A stretch of 35,230 nt of DNA from an uncultured Prevotellaceae bacterium (GTDB lineage Bacteria; Bacteroidota; Bacteroidia; Bacteroidales; Bacteroidaceae): assembly GCA_902762325.1 (NCBI GenBank), contig CACWNV010000027.1:1-35230 (forward strand), given 5' to 3'. Of this stretch, positions 1-8,827 are shown in pieces. Position 1 is the stretch's first letter; each line of letters begins with the position of its first letter. The notes beneath the pieces are model-generated. The model searched no databases, had not been told where the DNA came from, and worked only from the letters and a program-made list of their open reading frames with translations. The translations under genes and the position numbers were made by a program.

Positions 1-986
1 AAGTATTTGCCGCATACAGTCAAGATAATGACCTTAGAAAGCAATCAGCTTCTGGCGGTTTTATCACAAGTTTTCTGTGTTATATGTTGGAAAAGGGACA
101 TGCTGATGCTGCATTAGTTTCTAAACGAGAAGGTACTACAGGTCATTCTTTTCTTGCAACGACTAAAGAAGAAATCATTGAAGCAAAAACATCCATATAT
201 GCACCTGTTGACTATTCGGTAGGTATCAAGGAACTAATAGAAACCCAATGTAGGAAAATCATCGTTGTGGGACTTCCCTGTCATATCCAAGCAATTACAA
301 ATCTAAGGAAGCTCAATAAGAATATTGACTCTAAGGTTTTCATGACTATATCGATTGTTTGTGGTAAGACACCGACAACGAACGCTTATAGATATATCGC
401 AAACAAAAACGGAATAGATTACAACTCTATTATCTCCGTAAAAAACAGAGGTGAAGGATGGCCTGGCTACATGACGATTAAACACGAAAAGGGGGAGTAT
501 AAAATTTCATATAGGTCAAACATGTCAATGGGAATGGTATTGTCCTCGCCTTTTATGTGTAATCCAGGTTGTCTTTCTTGTGTTGATGGAGTTGGGATAA
601 CGGCTGACATGTCTGTTTGTGATGCATGGAATGAAAAGTACACCAAACAAGAATCAGACGGTTGGAATTTCGTGTTAGCCAAAACAGAATTAGCTCTTCA
701 ATATCTAACTAATCCCGAAATTGCGCAATATATTCATCTTGAAGATGAAACCATTGAACATTTCTACTCTGCAAATAAAAGAGTGATTGAAAAATCAAAG
801 GTAGGAAATAAGCTGAGACAAAAAGGAAACAAGATTACCCCTGACACATATAAATTGAATCTGAAGGAATCTGTGTATGTAACTATCATGAAGTTTATAC
901 GGAAACATGGAATAATAAAAGATAGTGCAAACATCAGCCATTATCTACTTGTTTTCGGAAAGATTCTCAATAAACTCAAGAATTAA
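1..986 (+). CDS. Coenzyme F420 hydrogenase/dehydrogenase beta-subunit family protein (5' end cut by window)
   Basis: The reading frame is open from base 3 onward, so the gene starts left of the window; the first in-window ATG (84) is internal. The first residues include the KQSASGGF stretch typical of the N-terminal domain of FrhB/FdhB-like proteins. Further family-like stretches are GLPCHIQAI, a VCGKTPT segment, a central NRGEGWPGYM and an NPGCLSCVDG...SVCDAW block, where the cysteines could be iron-sulfur ligands. In surface-glycan loci this family commonly sits beside polysaccharide pyruvyl transferases, as here, where the next gene starts 7 nt after its stop. The true substrate is unknown; a redox role in glycan modification is inference. 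It is the most upstream gene seen of a long + strand operon. Confidence 0.82.
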   Translation, partial: VFAAYSQDNDLRKQSASGGFITSFLCYMLEKGHADAALVSKREGTTGHSFLATTKEEIIEAKTSIYAPVDYSVGIKELIETQCRKIIVVGLPCHIQAITNLRKLNKNIDSKVFMTISIVCGKTPTTNAYRYIANKNGIDYNSIISVKNRGEGWPGYMTIKHEKGEYKISYRSNMSMGMVLSSPFMCNPGCLSCVDGVGITADMSVCDAWNEKYTKQESDGWNFVLAKTELALQYLTNPEIAQYIHLEDETIEHFYSANKRVIEKSKVGNKLRQKGNKITPDTYKLNLKESVYVTIMKFIRKHGIIKDSANISHYLLVFGKILNKLKN

Positions 987-993
987 TACCATT

Positions 994-2244
994 ATGAAGA
1001 AAAATATATTGATTGTACAAAGTTACAATCCAAATAAAGGAAACTCTTCTGTAATTACTGCTACCCAGTACGCATTAAAAGATGAGGATGTAAATATTGA
1101 GATCACAGCAGCTGTTCCTGAAACCGCACGTAATCAGTTTCATGTGAATTGCTACGACTGGCTGGTAAGCTATAAAAAGATTGTATTACAGAAGTCAAAA
1201 CCTAAAAAAATCATTGCCCTATTACAAGAAGGATTATGGGTCATATATCTATTTATTTGGATCTTGTTTTATAAAATAGGTCTAAGACTTTATATCCCCA
1301 AAAGGAAGAAAGCAACCATCAATGCATATTTCAACTCGGATGTTGTGGTCTTTCCCGGAGGACATTCCTTCACTTCCATGAACGGATTCGGAAGAGTTTT
1401 TGCCCATAGCATGGGATTGTACTTTGGTAAAATCATAGGGAAGAAAACTATGGTATACGCACATACCATTGGTCCATTCAAAGGTAAGTTAGGTCCAATA
1501 ATCAAATGGATGTCCATGTATGTTTTGAGGAGAACCGACTTAATAACAATTCGTGAAAAAAACTCAATGAAGTATTGTGATGGCTGTAACGTCAAATTAA
1601 CCGCTGAAACTGTTTTCTCTTTACCTACTGATACGACACAAGCAAAAAACGTCACAGAACTGAATGAGCTAAGAGAAAAAGGAAAAACGATAGTGGGATT
1701 AACGATTCATCATATATATTACAAGTATTTCTTCTCTAAGGAAACATACATGACTAAAATGGTGAATATTATTAACACCATTACCGACAAATATAACTGC
1801 TCCGTCTTATTAATTCCAATGGAAAGTGTCACCGGAAACTATAATGACATTGACATGGCAAAAGAGATGAAAGCCATGCTTCACTCACCAGATCAATTTG
1901 TGATATTAGAAAAAGATTATACTCCTATCATCTCATCTGCCATCATTGGAAGTGTCGATCTGTTTGTTGGTACAAAAACACATTCAATTGTTTATGGATT
2001 GAAGTCTGGAGTACCGACACTATCCATTTCATACCAACAAAAAGCAAATGAATTTATGGATATGTTTGGAGTATTAAACCATGCAATTGACTTAAAAGAT
2101 CTTGATGAAGAAAAGTTTGAGAGCATTTTCAAAGAAATCATTAACAACTTAGATTCAACAAGAAAACTACAAGAGGAGAACTATCAGATTATTCGCCAGA
2201 AATCAATGGAGAATAAAGACTTACTTATGGCACTTTTAGCATAA
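994..2244 (+). CDS. Polysaccharide pyruvyl transferase family protein
   Basis: This 416-residue protein probably transfers pyruvate from phosphoenolpyruvate onto a sugar of a surface glycan (CsaB/WcaK-like family). Visible family traits are the N-terminal MKKNILIVQSYNPNKGNSS, the mid-protein FPGGHSFTS and AHTIGPF segments, LITIREKNS, and a C-terminal VGTKTHSIVYGLKSGVPTLSISY block, which resembles the donor-binding half of this GT-B-like fold. A longer in-frame ATG at 925 exists but would overlap the preceding gene by 62 nt and add residues with no family likeness, so the start at 994 is preferred. The stop overlaps the next start (TAATG), suggesting translational coupling. The acceptor sugar cannot be read from sequence. 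Confidence 0.85.
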   Translation: MKKNILIVQSYNPNKGNSSVITATQYALKDEDVNIEITAAVPETARNQFHVNCYDWLVSYKKIVLQKSKPKKIIALLQEGLWVIYLFIWILFYKIGLRLYIPKRKKATINAYFNSDVVVFPGGHSFTSMNGFGRVFAHSMGLYFGKIIGKKTMVYAHTIGPFKGKLGPIIKWMSMYVLRRTDLITIREKNSMKYCDGCNVKLTAETVFSLPTDTTQAKNVTELNELREKGKTIVGLTIHHIYYKYFFSKETYMTKMVNIINTITDKYNCSVLLIPMESVTGNYNDIDMAKEMKAMLHSPDQFVILEKDYTPIISSAIIGSVDLFVGTKTHSIVYGLKSGVPTLSISYQQKANEFMDMFGVLNHAIDLKDLDEEKFESIFKEIINNLDSTRKLQEENYQIIRQKSMENKDLLMALLA

Positions 2245-3449
2245 TGGATAAAGAACAAGTCCTAAAACACACTTTAGAGTTACTCGATTATATCGAAAAG
2301 GAGAATTATCTCGGATATGATCCGTATGACTTTTACCTAAGTCCATACGCAAAATATATTCCGAAATCTATTCTGTTTTTACATTTACAAAAGTTCTCTC
2401 CTATAAATTTCCGTCCTCTTATCGGTATTCATAAAGATATGGTCACAAAGGTATATGGCCTCATGATTGATTCGTATCTTAATCTGTATTCTTTATTACA
2501 CGAAAACGAGTACCTTGAAAAGAGTAAAATACTGTTCGATAGAATGGTTTCTGCAGCTGTAGTGAATACAGAAGAGGAGTTAGGCTGGGGAAGGAATTAT
2601 CCTTTTAAAACTGGTGGAGAAATTCATGACAACAAAAAACCTCTTGTTTATTTAGACTCAAGATTAGGTTTGTCAATAATAAATCTATATGACATCACAA
2701 AAGATGCCAGTTTGATACCCATGCTCCACAGAATTATTACAAACATACTGAGAACTGGAAGAGTATTAAAGAACAAAGAAGGCTATACTTTTATTGGGTA
2801 TTCACCTGACAAGAATACACGATTGACCTTCAATGCATCTATGGTTGCTGTTGAATTATTCATAAAATACCTTGACAGAAGCAAACAACATACATGTATC
2901 ATAGACAAGTACGATTTAAGACAAATCTCTTATGAAATAATCAACACTATGATACATTATCAAGAAGATGACGGATCGTGGGCTTATGGATATTCTGCAA
3001 AAGGAGAACTATTTGCACAAAGAGACTTCCATCAGGGGTTTGTCATTGATTCCATTTACAATATCATCCCATATATTGATGAAGAACCTTTTAAAGAAGA
3101 AATTTACAATACATATATAAAAGGTTATAACTTTCTCAAGAATATTCAGATAGGGGAAAAAGGAGAGTTTTATTGGAGACACCCCAAAAAACTTCCCATT
3201 GACATTCATAATCAAGCACAAGGCATCCTTTCTTTATCTTTATTCCAGAATGAGAACAGTTTTGAAACACTTCAAAAAACTATAGACTACACATTCAAGC
3301 ATTTTTGGAATAAAAGGAAACACTGCTTCTATTATCAGAAATGGGGATTTATTATTAATAAGATATCATATATTAGATGGTGTAATGCCTGGATGTTATT
3401 TGCTTTAACAACCACATTACTTAACAAAGATAAAATCAAAACAGTATAA
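2244..3449 (+). CDS. Alpha/alpha-toroid-like protein of polysaccharide loci, function unknown
   Basis: This 401-residue protein has no signal peptide or obvious membrane segment. It contains GYDPYDFYLS near residue 24, LGWGRNYPF, a DDGSWAYGY stretch, RDFHQGFVIDSIY, and repeated helical segments spaced as in (alpha/alpha)6 barrels such as GH88-, epimerase- or prenyltransferase/squalene-cyclase-like proteins. Comparable proteins occur in exopolysaccharide clusters (VpsJ-like) and are sometimes mislabelled delta-aminolevulinic acid dehydratase. It is coupled to the pyruvyl transferase by a TAATG overlap and followed 5 nt later by wecC, so a role in making or modifying the same glycan is likely. 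Whether it is an epimerase, a lyase or a binding protein cannot be decided here. Base composition is strongly AT-rich compared with wecC. Confidence 0.55.
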   Translation: MDKEQVLKHTLELLDYIEKENYLGYDPYDFYLSPYAKYIPKSILFLHLQKFSPINFRPLIGIHKDMVTKVYGLMIDSYLNLYSLLHENEYLEKSKILFDRMVSAAVVNTEEELGWGRNYPFKTGGEIHDNKKPLVYLDSRLGLSIINLYDITKDASLIPMLHRIITNILRTGRVLKNKEGYTFIGYSPDKNTRLTFNASMVAVELFIKYLDRSKQHTCIIDKYDLRQISYEIINTMIHYQEDDGSWAYGYSAKGELFAQRDFHQGFVIDSIYNIIPYIDEEPFKEEIYNTYIKGYNFLKNIQIGEKGEFYWRHPKKLPIDIHNQAQGILSLSLFQNENSFETLQKTIDYTFKHFWNKRKHCFYYQKWGFIINKISYIRWCNAWMLFALTTTLLNKDKIKTV

Positions 3450-3454
3450 TCAAT

Positions 3455-4660
3455 ATGAAAGCATGTTTTATGGGCTTGGGCTACATAGGATTGCCCACAG
3501 CCATTATTGCAGCCAAGCATGGCGTTGAAATTGTCGGAGTTGACATCAACCCGGCAGTTGTTGAAATGACAAATCAGGGGAAATTGCACATCATTGAACC
3601 AGGTATGGAAGAGATGCTGCAGGATGTTGTGAAAAGCGGAATGCTTCATGCCTCTACTACTCCTGAAACCAGTGATGCATATTTCATCGTGGTTCCCACA
3701 CCGTTCAAAGGTGATCATGAACCTGACATCTCTTACGTTGAATCTGCTACCAGAATGGTTATTCCCTTCCTTAAAGAAGGAGACTTGTATGTGATAGAAT
3801 CTACGTCGCCTGTTGGAACAACCAATAAGATGACACAGTTGATTTTCAATGAGCGTCCTGAACTGAAGGATAAGATTTTTATTGCTTATTGCCCGGAACG
3901 AGTGTTGCCTGGCAATGTTATCTATGAACTGGTCCACAACGACCGCGTCATCGGTGGTATGAATGAGGAATCTACTAAGAAGGCACAAATGTTCTACGGA
4001 CAATTTGTACAAGGAACTTTGCATCCGACAAACTGCAAAACGGCGGAGATGTGTAAGCTTACAGAGAATTCAAGCCGTGACTCTCAGATTGCCTTTGCAA
4101 ATGAGTTGTCTATCATCTGTGACAAAGCCGGTATTAATGTATGGGAGCTAATCAACTTAGCAAACAAGCATCCACGTGTTAATATTCTCCAACCAGGATG
4201 TGGTGTCGGTGGTCATTGCATTGCAGTTGATCCTTATTTTATCACAGCAGAATTCCCTGCCGAATCCAAGATGATTTCCACGGCGAGAGAAGTTAACAAC
4301 TACAAGGCTTTCTGGTGTGCAGAAAAGGTTGAGAACGCAATGCTAAGATTTGAAATCGAGAATAACCGGAAACCTGTTGTTGCCATGATGGGACTCGCCT
4401 TTAAACCCAACATTGATGACTTGCGCGAGTCACCTGCAAAATATATCACAACGAAGGTGATGCAAAGTTGCAACAATGCTGATTTCCTGGTTTGTGAACC
4501 AAACATCGAAGAACACAAAGTGTTCAAACTGACTGACTATAAGGAAGCGTATGAAAAAGCTGATATCATCGTATTCCTGACAGCTCACGATCCCTTCAAG
4601 GAACTCCCTTGGAGAGATGATAAGATTATCTTAGATTTCTGTGGAATCTTCAAGAAATAA
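3455..4660 (+). CDS. wecC: UDP-N-acetyl-D-mannosamine dehydrogenase
   Basis: WecC oxidises UDP-ManNAc twice with NAD+ to UDP-ManNAcA, an activated uronic acid. The protein is 401 residues, normal for the family. The NAD-binding motif GLGYIGLP lies at residues 7-14. ESTSPVGTT is near 115-123, AYCPERVLPG near 144-153, and the catalytic cysteine is in GVGGHCIAVDPYF (Cys255), with the TENSSRDSQIAF helix before it. The C-terminal UDP-binding domain contains GLAFKPNIDDLRESPA. The gene lies directly before a WecG-like transferase and wecB, so the complete UDP-GlcNAc to UDP-ManNAcA route is encoded in one place. A related UDP-sugar 6-dehydrogenase is the main alternative, but the adjacent wecB favours ManNAc. 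Confidence 0.93.
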   Translation: MKACFMGLGYIGLPTAIIAAKHGVEIVGVDINPAVVEMTNQGKLHIIEPGMEEMLQDVVKSGMLHASTTPETSDAYFIVVPTPFKGDHEPDISYVESATRMVIPFLKEGDLYVIESTSPVGTTNKMTQLIFNERPELKDKIFIAYCPERVLPGNVIYELVHNDRVIGGMNEESTKKAQMFYGQFVQGTLHPTNCKTAEMCKLTENSSRDSQIAFANELSIICDKAGINVWELINLANKHPRVNILQPGCGVGGHCIAVDPYFITAEFPAESKMISTAREVNNYKAFWCAEKVENAMLRFEIENNRKPVVAMMGLAFKPNIDDLRESPAKYITTKVMQSCNNADFLVCEPNIEEHKVFKLTDYKEAYEKADIIVFLTAHDPFKELPWRDDKIILDFCGIFKK

Positions 4661-4661
4661 C

Positions 4662-5372
4662 ATGAAAGAATACAACCGAGTAGAACTTAACGGGGTAAAG
4701 GTTTACCCTTTCACATCCGCAAAAGAACTGCTTGACTTTGTAGATGAACGTAAAGGTCTGCTCGTCGCTGTCAATGCCGAAAAGGTAATGAAAGCGAACG
4801 AGCAAACACGAAGTATCATAAACAATAATATTGGATATGCTGATGGTGCCGGTGTCAAGGTTGCAATGCATAAAAAAGGTTATAAAGATGTCGTACGCAT
4901 TGCTGGCTGTGACCTTTGGCTTGAAATCATCAGACAAAGTCATCAAGAAAAGACTTTCTATCTGGTAGGAGGCAAACAAGAAGTCATTGACGAGACAATT
5001 GGCAAGCTGAAAAAGGAATTTCCAGGTATAAAGATATTAGGATACCGTAACGGATATATCAAGACAAAAGAAGAAAGAACTGCATTGATTGAAGATGTCG
5101 TCACAAAAAAACCTGACGTGGTATTCATTGCGATGGGATCACCGAAACAAGAGATTCTCATGTCCGAAATGATGAATGGGCATAAAGCTATCTATCAAGG
5201 ACTTGGCGGGAGTTTTGATGTTTATACCGGCAGAGTAAAAAGGGCTCCCAAATGGTGGCAAGAGCATAACATGGAGTTTCTCTATCGCTTCTTGAAACAA
5301 CCTCAAAGATTCAGACGGGAATACTACCGACTGAAGTTTTTATTGTGGCTGCTAATAGGAAAATTTAAATAG
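4662..5372 (+). CDS. WecG/TagA/CpsF family glycosyltransferase (probable ManNAc(A) transferase)
   Basis: This GT26-family enzyme of 236 residues probably transfers ManNAcA (or ManNAc) from UDP to a lipid-linked sugar at the inner face of the membrane. Family motifs are the N-terminal AVNAEKVMKAN, the YADGAGVKVA block with the conserved Asp, FYLVGGKQEV, PDVVFIAMGSPKQE, and GGSFDVYTGRVKRAPKWW. A basic, aromatic C-terminus (RRFRREYYRLKFLLWLL-type) could associate with the membrane. The ATG at 4662 is used because it lies just after the wecC stop and begins MKEYNRVEL; an in-frame ATG at 4641 would run into wecC. Its place between wecC and wecB argues strongly for UDP-ManNAcA as donor. A second family member is encoded at 10781. 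Confidence 0.88.
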   Translation: MKEYNRVELNGVKVYPFTSAKELLDFVDERKGLLVAVNAEKVMKANEQTRSIINNNIGYADGAGVKVAMHKKGYKDVVRIAGCDLWLEIIRQSHQEKTFYLVGGKQEVIDETIGKLKKEFPGIKILGYRNGYIKTKEERTALIEDVVTKKPDVVFIAMGSPKQEILMSEMMNGHKAIYQGLGGSFDVYTGRVKRAPKWWQEHNMEFLYRFLKQPQRFRREYYRLKFLLWLLIGKFK

Positions 5373-5374
5373 AC

Positions 5375-6535
5375 ATGAAAAAAATAATGTTGGTGTTCGG
5401 CACCAGACCTGAAGCTATCAAGATGGCTCCACTCGTAAAAGAGTTTGAGAAGCATTCCGATGAGTTCGATACCATTGTATGTGTTACAGGACAACACAGG
5501 GAGATGTTAGACCAAGTCCTAAAAATATTCGACATCAAGCCTAACTATGACTTGAATATAATGAAACAGGGACAAGATCTCTACGATGTGACTTGCAGGG
5601 TGTTGACTGGTATGCGAGATGTTTTGAAAGAAGTACAGCCTGATGTGGTATTGGTACATGGTGACACAACGACCTCTACAGCATCTGCCCTTGCTGCCTT
5701 CTATCAGCAAATCCCTGTGGGACATGTAGAAGCCGGTTTGCGAACCCGGAATATTTATAGCCCATGGCCAGAAGAGATGAACCGGCAAATAACAGGACGA
5801 ATTGCCACATACAACTTCTCCCCCACTCAACTGAGCAGACAGAATCTGTTAGAGGAAAGAGTTGATGATGAAAAAATTACTGTGACAGGGAACACTGTTA
5901 TTGATGCTTTATACTGGGTTGTTGAGAAAATCAAAAACGATAAAGATCTTAGTATAGAATTACAGGATATTCTTCTTAAAGCTGGCTATAATACGAACAG
6001 GCTGAACACAGGAAGAAGACTCGTCTTAATAACCGGTCACAGACGTGAGAACTTTGGAGACGGATTTATCCATATTTGTAATGCCATTAAGACTTTGACA
6101 CAGAACTATCCTGATGTGGATTTTGTCTATCCCATGCATCTTAATCCGAACGTCCGCAAACCGATTCATGAAGTATTCGGAGAAGATCTATCGGATTTAG
6201 GAAACATGTTCTTCATTGAACCCTTGGAGTATCTGAGCTTTGTCTATCTGATGGAAAAGTCGAGTATTGTTCTTACTGACAGCGGAGGAATCCAAGAAGA
6301 GGCACCCGGACTGGGAAAACCTGTCTTGGTCATGAGGAATACCACAGAACGTCCAGAAGCTCTTGATGCCGGAACCGTTAAATTAGTAGGAACTGATTAC
6401 GACACGATTGTGAACAGTATTTCCACCTTATTAAATAATAAAGAGGAATATAATAAGATGAGTAAAGCGGTAAATCCTTACGGAGACGGTAAGGCTTGTG
6501 GAAGAATCGTCGACTTTATCAAGAAAAACAGCTGA
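5375..6535 (+). CDS. wecB: UDP-N-acetylglucosamine 2-epimerase (non-hydrolysing)
   Basis: WecB interconverts UDP-GlcNAc and UDP-ManNAc and supplies the substrate of wecC upstream. The protein is 386 residues. The N-terminus MKKIMLVFGTRPEAIKMAPL is diagnostic. HGDTTT (Asp97), GHVEAGLRT (Glu119), PWPEEMNR and ITGHRREN carry the residues that in this family form the active site, and SDSGGIQEEAP plus MRNTTERPEA form the UDP-binding side. It starts 2 nt after the preceding stop. The non-hydrolysing class is supported by the length and the intact PEEMNR and GHRREN blocks. No internal promoter box is visible before it. Confidence 0.95.
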   Translation: MKKIMLVFGTRPEAIKMAPLVKEFEKHSDEFDTIVCVTGQHREMLDQVLKIFDIKPNYDLNIMKQGQDLYDVTCRVLTGMRDVLKEVQPDVVLVHGDTTTSTASALAAFYQQIPVGHVEAGLRTRNIYSPWPEEMNRQITGRIATYNFSPTQLSRQNLLEERVDDEKITVTGNTVIDALYWVVEKIKNDKDLSIELQDILLKAGYNTNRLNTGRRLVLITGHRRENFGDGFIHICNAIKTLTQNYPDVDFVYPMHLNPNVRKPIHEVFGEDLSDLGNMFFIEPLEYLSFVYLMEKSSIVLTDSGGIQEEAPGLGKPVLVMRNTTERPEALDAGTVKLVGTDYDTIVNSISTLLNNKEEYNKMSKAVNPYGDGKACGRIVDFIKKNS

Positions 6536-6553
6536 TAATCTAATATAATAGAG

Positions 6554-7744
6554 ATGAGAATCCTTTTAGCAAATAAATTCTATTATCGTCGAGGCGGAGA
6601 CTGTATCTGCGTCTTGAATGCCGAGAAACTGCTAAAGGATCATGGACATCAGGTTGCAATCTTTGCAATGAACTGTGCAGAAAACTTAGCATCACCTTTT
6701 CAGGAATACTTCCCCAGCGAGGTGCAATTCAAACCGGGTATAGGACTTCTTGAAGCCATCAGACGTCCTTTCGGTACAAAAGAAGTATGCGACAAGTTCA
6801 ATTCATTGCTTGATAAGTTTAATCCTGATGTTGTTCATTTGAACAACATTCACTCACAACTTTCTCCTGTTATTGCTGAAATAGCTCATAAGAGAGGCAT
6901 CCGGGTCATCTGGACATTACATGACTATAAATTGCTCTGCCCCCGTTATGACTGTTTGAGAAAAGGGAAGATAATTTGTGAAGAATGTTATGAAACAACA
7001 AACAGACAGGCAAAAAAGAACTCCTTATATAATAAATGTATGAAGGATTCATGGATTGCCAGTCTTATCGCCTATAAGGAAGCTACTAAATGGAACAGGG
7101 AAAGGTTGGAGGCAGCCACGGATCTATTTGTTTGTCCAAGTCAGTTCATGGCTCTTCAGATGCAAAAAGGCGGCTTTTCTCCTGACAAGCTTTATACTCT
7201 ATGTAATTTCCTGAATATTGATTCAACTGAAGACATTAAAACAATCAGAAAGGATTATTATTGTTATGTAGGACGTCTAAGCCACGAAAAAGGTATCAAG
7301 ACTTTGGTAGAAGCAGCCAAACAGCTCCCCTATCGTCTGATTATCATAGGTGGCGGCATGGAAAACACTGCATTTCCCCATAGCCAACATATCGAATTTG
7401 TTGGGTATAAGCAATGGGACGAAATAAAACAGATTGTAGGAAATGCCAGATTTACAGTCGTTCCTTCAGAATGGTATGAAAACAATCCTCTTTCTGTCAT
7501 TGAAGCAGAAAGTCTTGGTACACCTGTCTTAGGCGCAAATATTGGTGGTATCCCAGAGCTGATTGATAGTAATTTCAACGGAATGACATTCAATAGTGGA
7601 AATATACTTGACTTAAAAACAAAGATACAAGAAATGTGGATGGCGAAATTCAATTATATGGAAATCGCTGCCAAGGCACGTGAAAGATTCAATGCAGAAA
7701 AGTATTACTCAGAAATCATGAAGATCTATACCGACAGCCTTTAA
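6554..7744 (+). CDS. Glycosyltransferase family 4 protein
   Basis: This is a 396-residue GT-B retaining glycosyltransferase, expected to add a sugar to the lipid-linked repeat unit in the cytoplasm. The N-terminal acceptor domain opens with RILLANKFYYRRGGDCIC and has VVHLNNIHSQLSP and WTLHDYKLLCPRYDCL, a set commonly seen in this subgroup. The C-terminal nucleotide-sugar domain contains YVGRLSHEKGIKTLVEA and SEWYENNPLSVIEAES, which holds the EX7E catalytic signature, followed by ANIGGIPELI. A cysteine-rich patch (CPRYDCL...ICEECYE) between the domains could bind a metal, but this is uncertain. Donor and acceptor cannot be told from sequence. Confidence 0.9.
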   Translation: MRILLANKFYYRRGGDCICVLNAEKLLKDHGHQVAIFAMNCAENLASPFQEYFPSEVQFKPGIGLLEAIRRPFGTKEVCDKFNSLLDKFNPDVVHLNNIHSQLSPVIAEIAHKRGIRVIWTLHDYKLLCPRYDCLRKGKIICEECYETTNRQAKKNSLYNKCMKDSWIASLIAYKEATKWNRERLEAATDLFVCPSQFMALQMQKGGFSPDKLYTLCNFLNIDSTEDIKTIRKDYYCYVGRLSHEKGIKTLVEAAKQLPYRLIIIGGGMENTAFPHSQHIEFVGYKQWDEIKQIVGNARFTVVPSEWYENNPLSVIEAESLGTPVLGANIGGIPELIDSNFNGMTFNSGNILDLKTKIQEMWMAKFNYMEIAAKARERFNAEKYYSEIMKIYTDSL

Positions 7745-7774
7745 TTGTTATCTATAATCTTATTTTATCATATA

Positions 7775-8803
7775 ATGATAACCACAAAAACACCCAATCC
7801 AACAGACGCAAGTATCATCTTGACTTATCGCTGTCCGATGCGTTGTCAGATGTGTAATATATGGAAATATCCAACCAACAGGTCTGAAGAAATACAAGCC
7901 AAAGACTTAACATCACTTCCAAAACTCAAATTCATTAACCTTACTGGAGGTGAACCTTTTATCCGTGAAGATCTTGACACGATTGTCGAAGAATGTTATA
8001 ATCATACAGACCGTATCGTTATCTCCACATCAGGATGGTTTGAGGACCGGGTCATCGAACTCGCTAAAAAGTTTCCCAACATAGGAATTCGCATTTCTAT
8101 TGAAGGACTAAGCGAGAAAAACGATGAACTGAGAGGTCATGACGGAGGATTCGACAAAGGATTACGTACTTTGCTTTCTCTGAAAAAAATGGGAGTTAAA
8201 GATATTGGGTTCGGTTGTACAGTCTCTAATCACAATTCAAAAGACATGCTATCACTTTATCAGTTGTCTTTGAGTATGGGCATGGAGTTTGCCACTGCTG
8301 CATTCCACAACTCTTATTACTTTCATAAAGAAGACAATCTGATATCCAACAAAGAAGAAGTATGCAATGATTTCAGACAACTTATTGAATGGCAGCTGGA
8401 AGAAAACAATCCTAAGAGTTGGTTCAGAGCCTGGTTCAACATGGGACTCATCAATTATATTGAAGGAGGACGTAGGATGTTGCCATGTGAAGCCGGCAGT
8501 GCAAACTTCTTTATCGATCCATGGGGAGAAGTTTATCCATGCAATGGAATGGAAGACAAATTCTGGAAACTAAGCATGGGTAATATCCACCAACATTCTT
8601 TCAATGAAATATGGGAAAGTGAGCAGGCTGCCATTGTCCGTGAGAAAGTACGCAACTGTCCGAAGAATTGTTGGATGGTTGGTACAGCCAGTCCGGTCAT
8701 GCATAAATACATTAAATACCCATTGAAATGGGCTTTACAAAATAAACTCCGCTCAATAAGAGGTCTAAAACCTTGTATTGAGCCTAAGCAACACATAATA
8801 TAA
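7775..8803 (+). CDS. Radical SAM protein with SPASM-like C-terminus
   Basis: This 342-residue protein carries the radical SAM CxxxCxxC cluster motif in LTYRCPMRCQMCNIW (Cys20, Cys24, Cys27), then LTGGEPFIRED, the usual SAM-binding GGEP segment. The C-terminus has further cysteines (LPCEAG, GEVYPCNGME, CPKNCW) arranged like a SPASM/twitch domain that binds auxiliary iron-sulfur clusters. Start: an upstream in-frame TTG at 7745 follows the preceding stop directly, but the ATG at 7775 gives the family-like N-terminus MITTKTPNPTDASIILTYRC. Such enzymes modify peptides, sugars or cofactors; here its place between two GT4 genes suggests a sugar or glycan modification, which is inference. Confidence 0.85.
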   Translation: MITTKTPNPTDASIILTYRCPMRCQMCNIWKYPTNRSEEIQAKDLTSLPKLKFINLTGGEPFIREDLDTIVEECYNHTDRIVISTSGWFEDRVIELAKKFPNIGIRISIEGLSEKNDELRGHDGGFDKGLRTLLSLKKMGVKDIGFGCTVSNHNSKDMLSLYQLSLSMGMEFATAAFHNSYYFHKEDNLISNKEEVCNDFRQLIEWQLEENNPKSWFRAWFNMGLINYIEGGRRMLPCEAGSANFFIDPWGEVYPCNGMEDKFWKLSMGNIHQHSFNEIWESEQAAIVREKVRNCPKNCWMVGTASPVMHKYIKYPLKWALQNKLRSIRGLKPCIEPKQHII

Positions 8804-8827
8804 TAGTCTTATTATTCTGTATTATTT

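Noticed and set aside
925-993. Longer start for the polysaccharide pyruvyl transferase
   Set aside because: It overlaps the previous gene by 62 nt and adds residues unlike the family; ATG at 994 gives the normal N-terminus.
3335-4024. A 229-codon open frame on the minus strand inside the toroid gene end and wecC
   Set aside because: It is antisense to two well-supported genes, shows no known motif, and its composition is that of a mirror frame.
7745-7774. TTG start of the radical SAM gene
   Set aside because: Ten extra hydrophobic residues with no family match; ATG at 7775 leads straight into the CxxxCxxC region.
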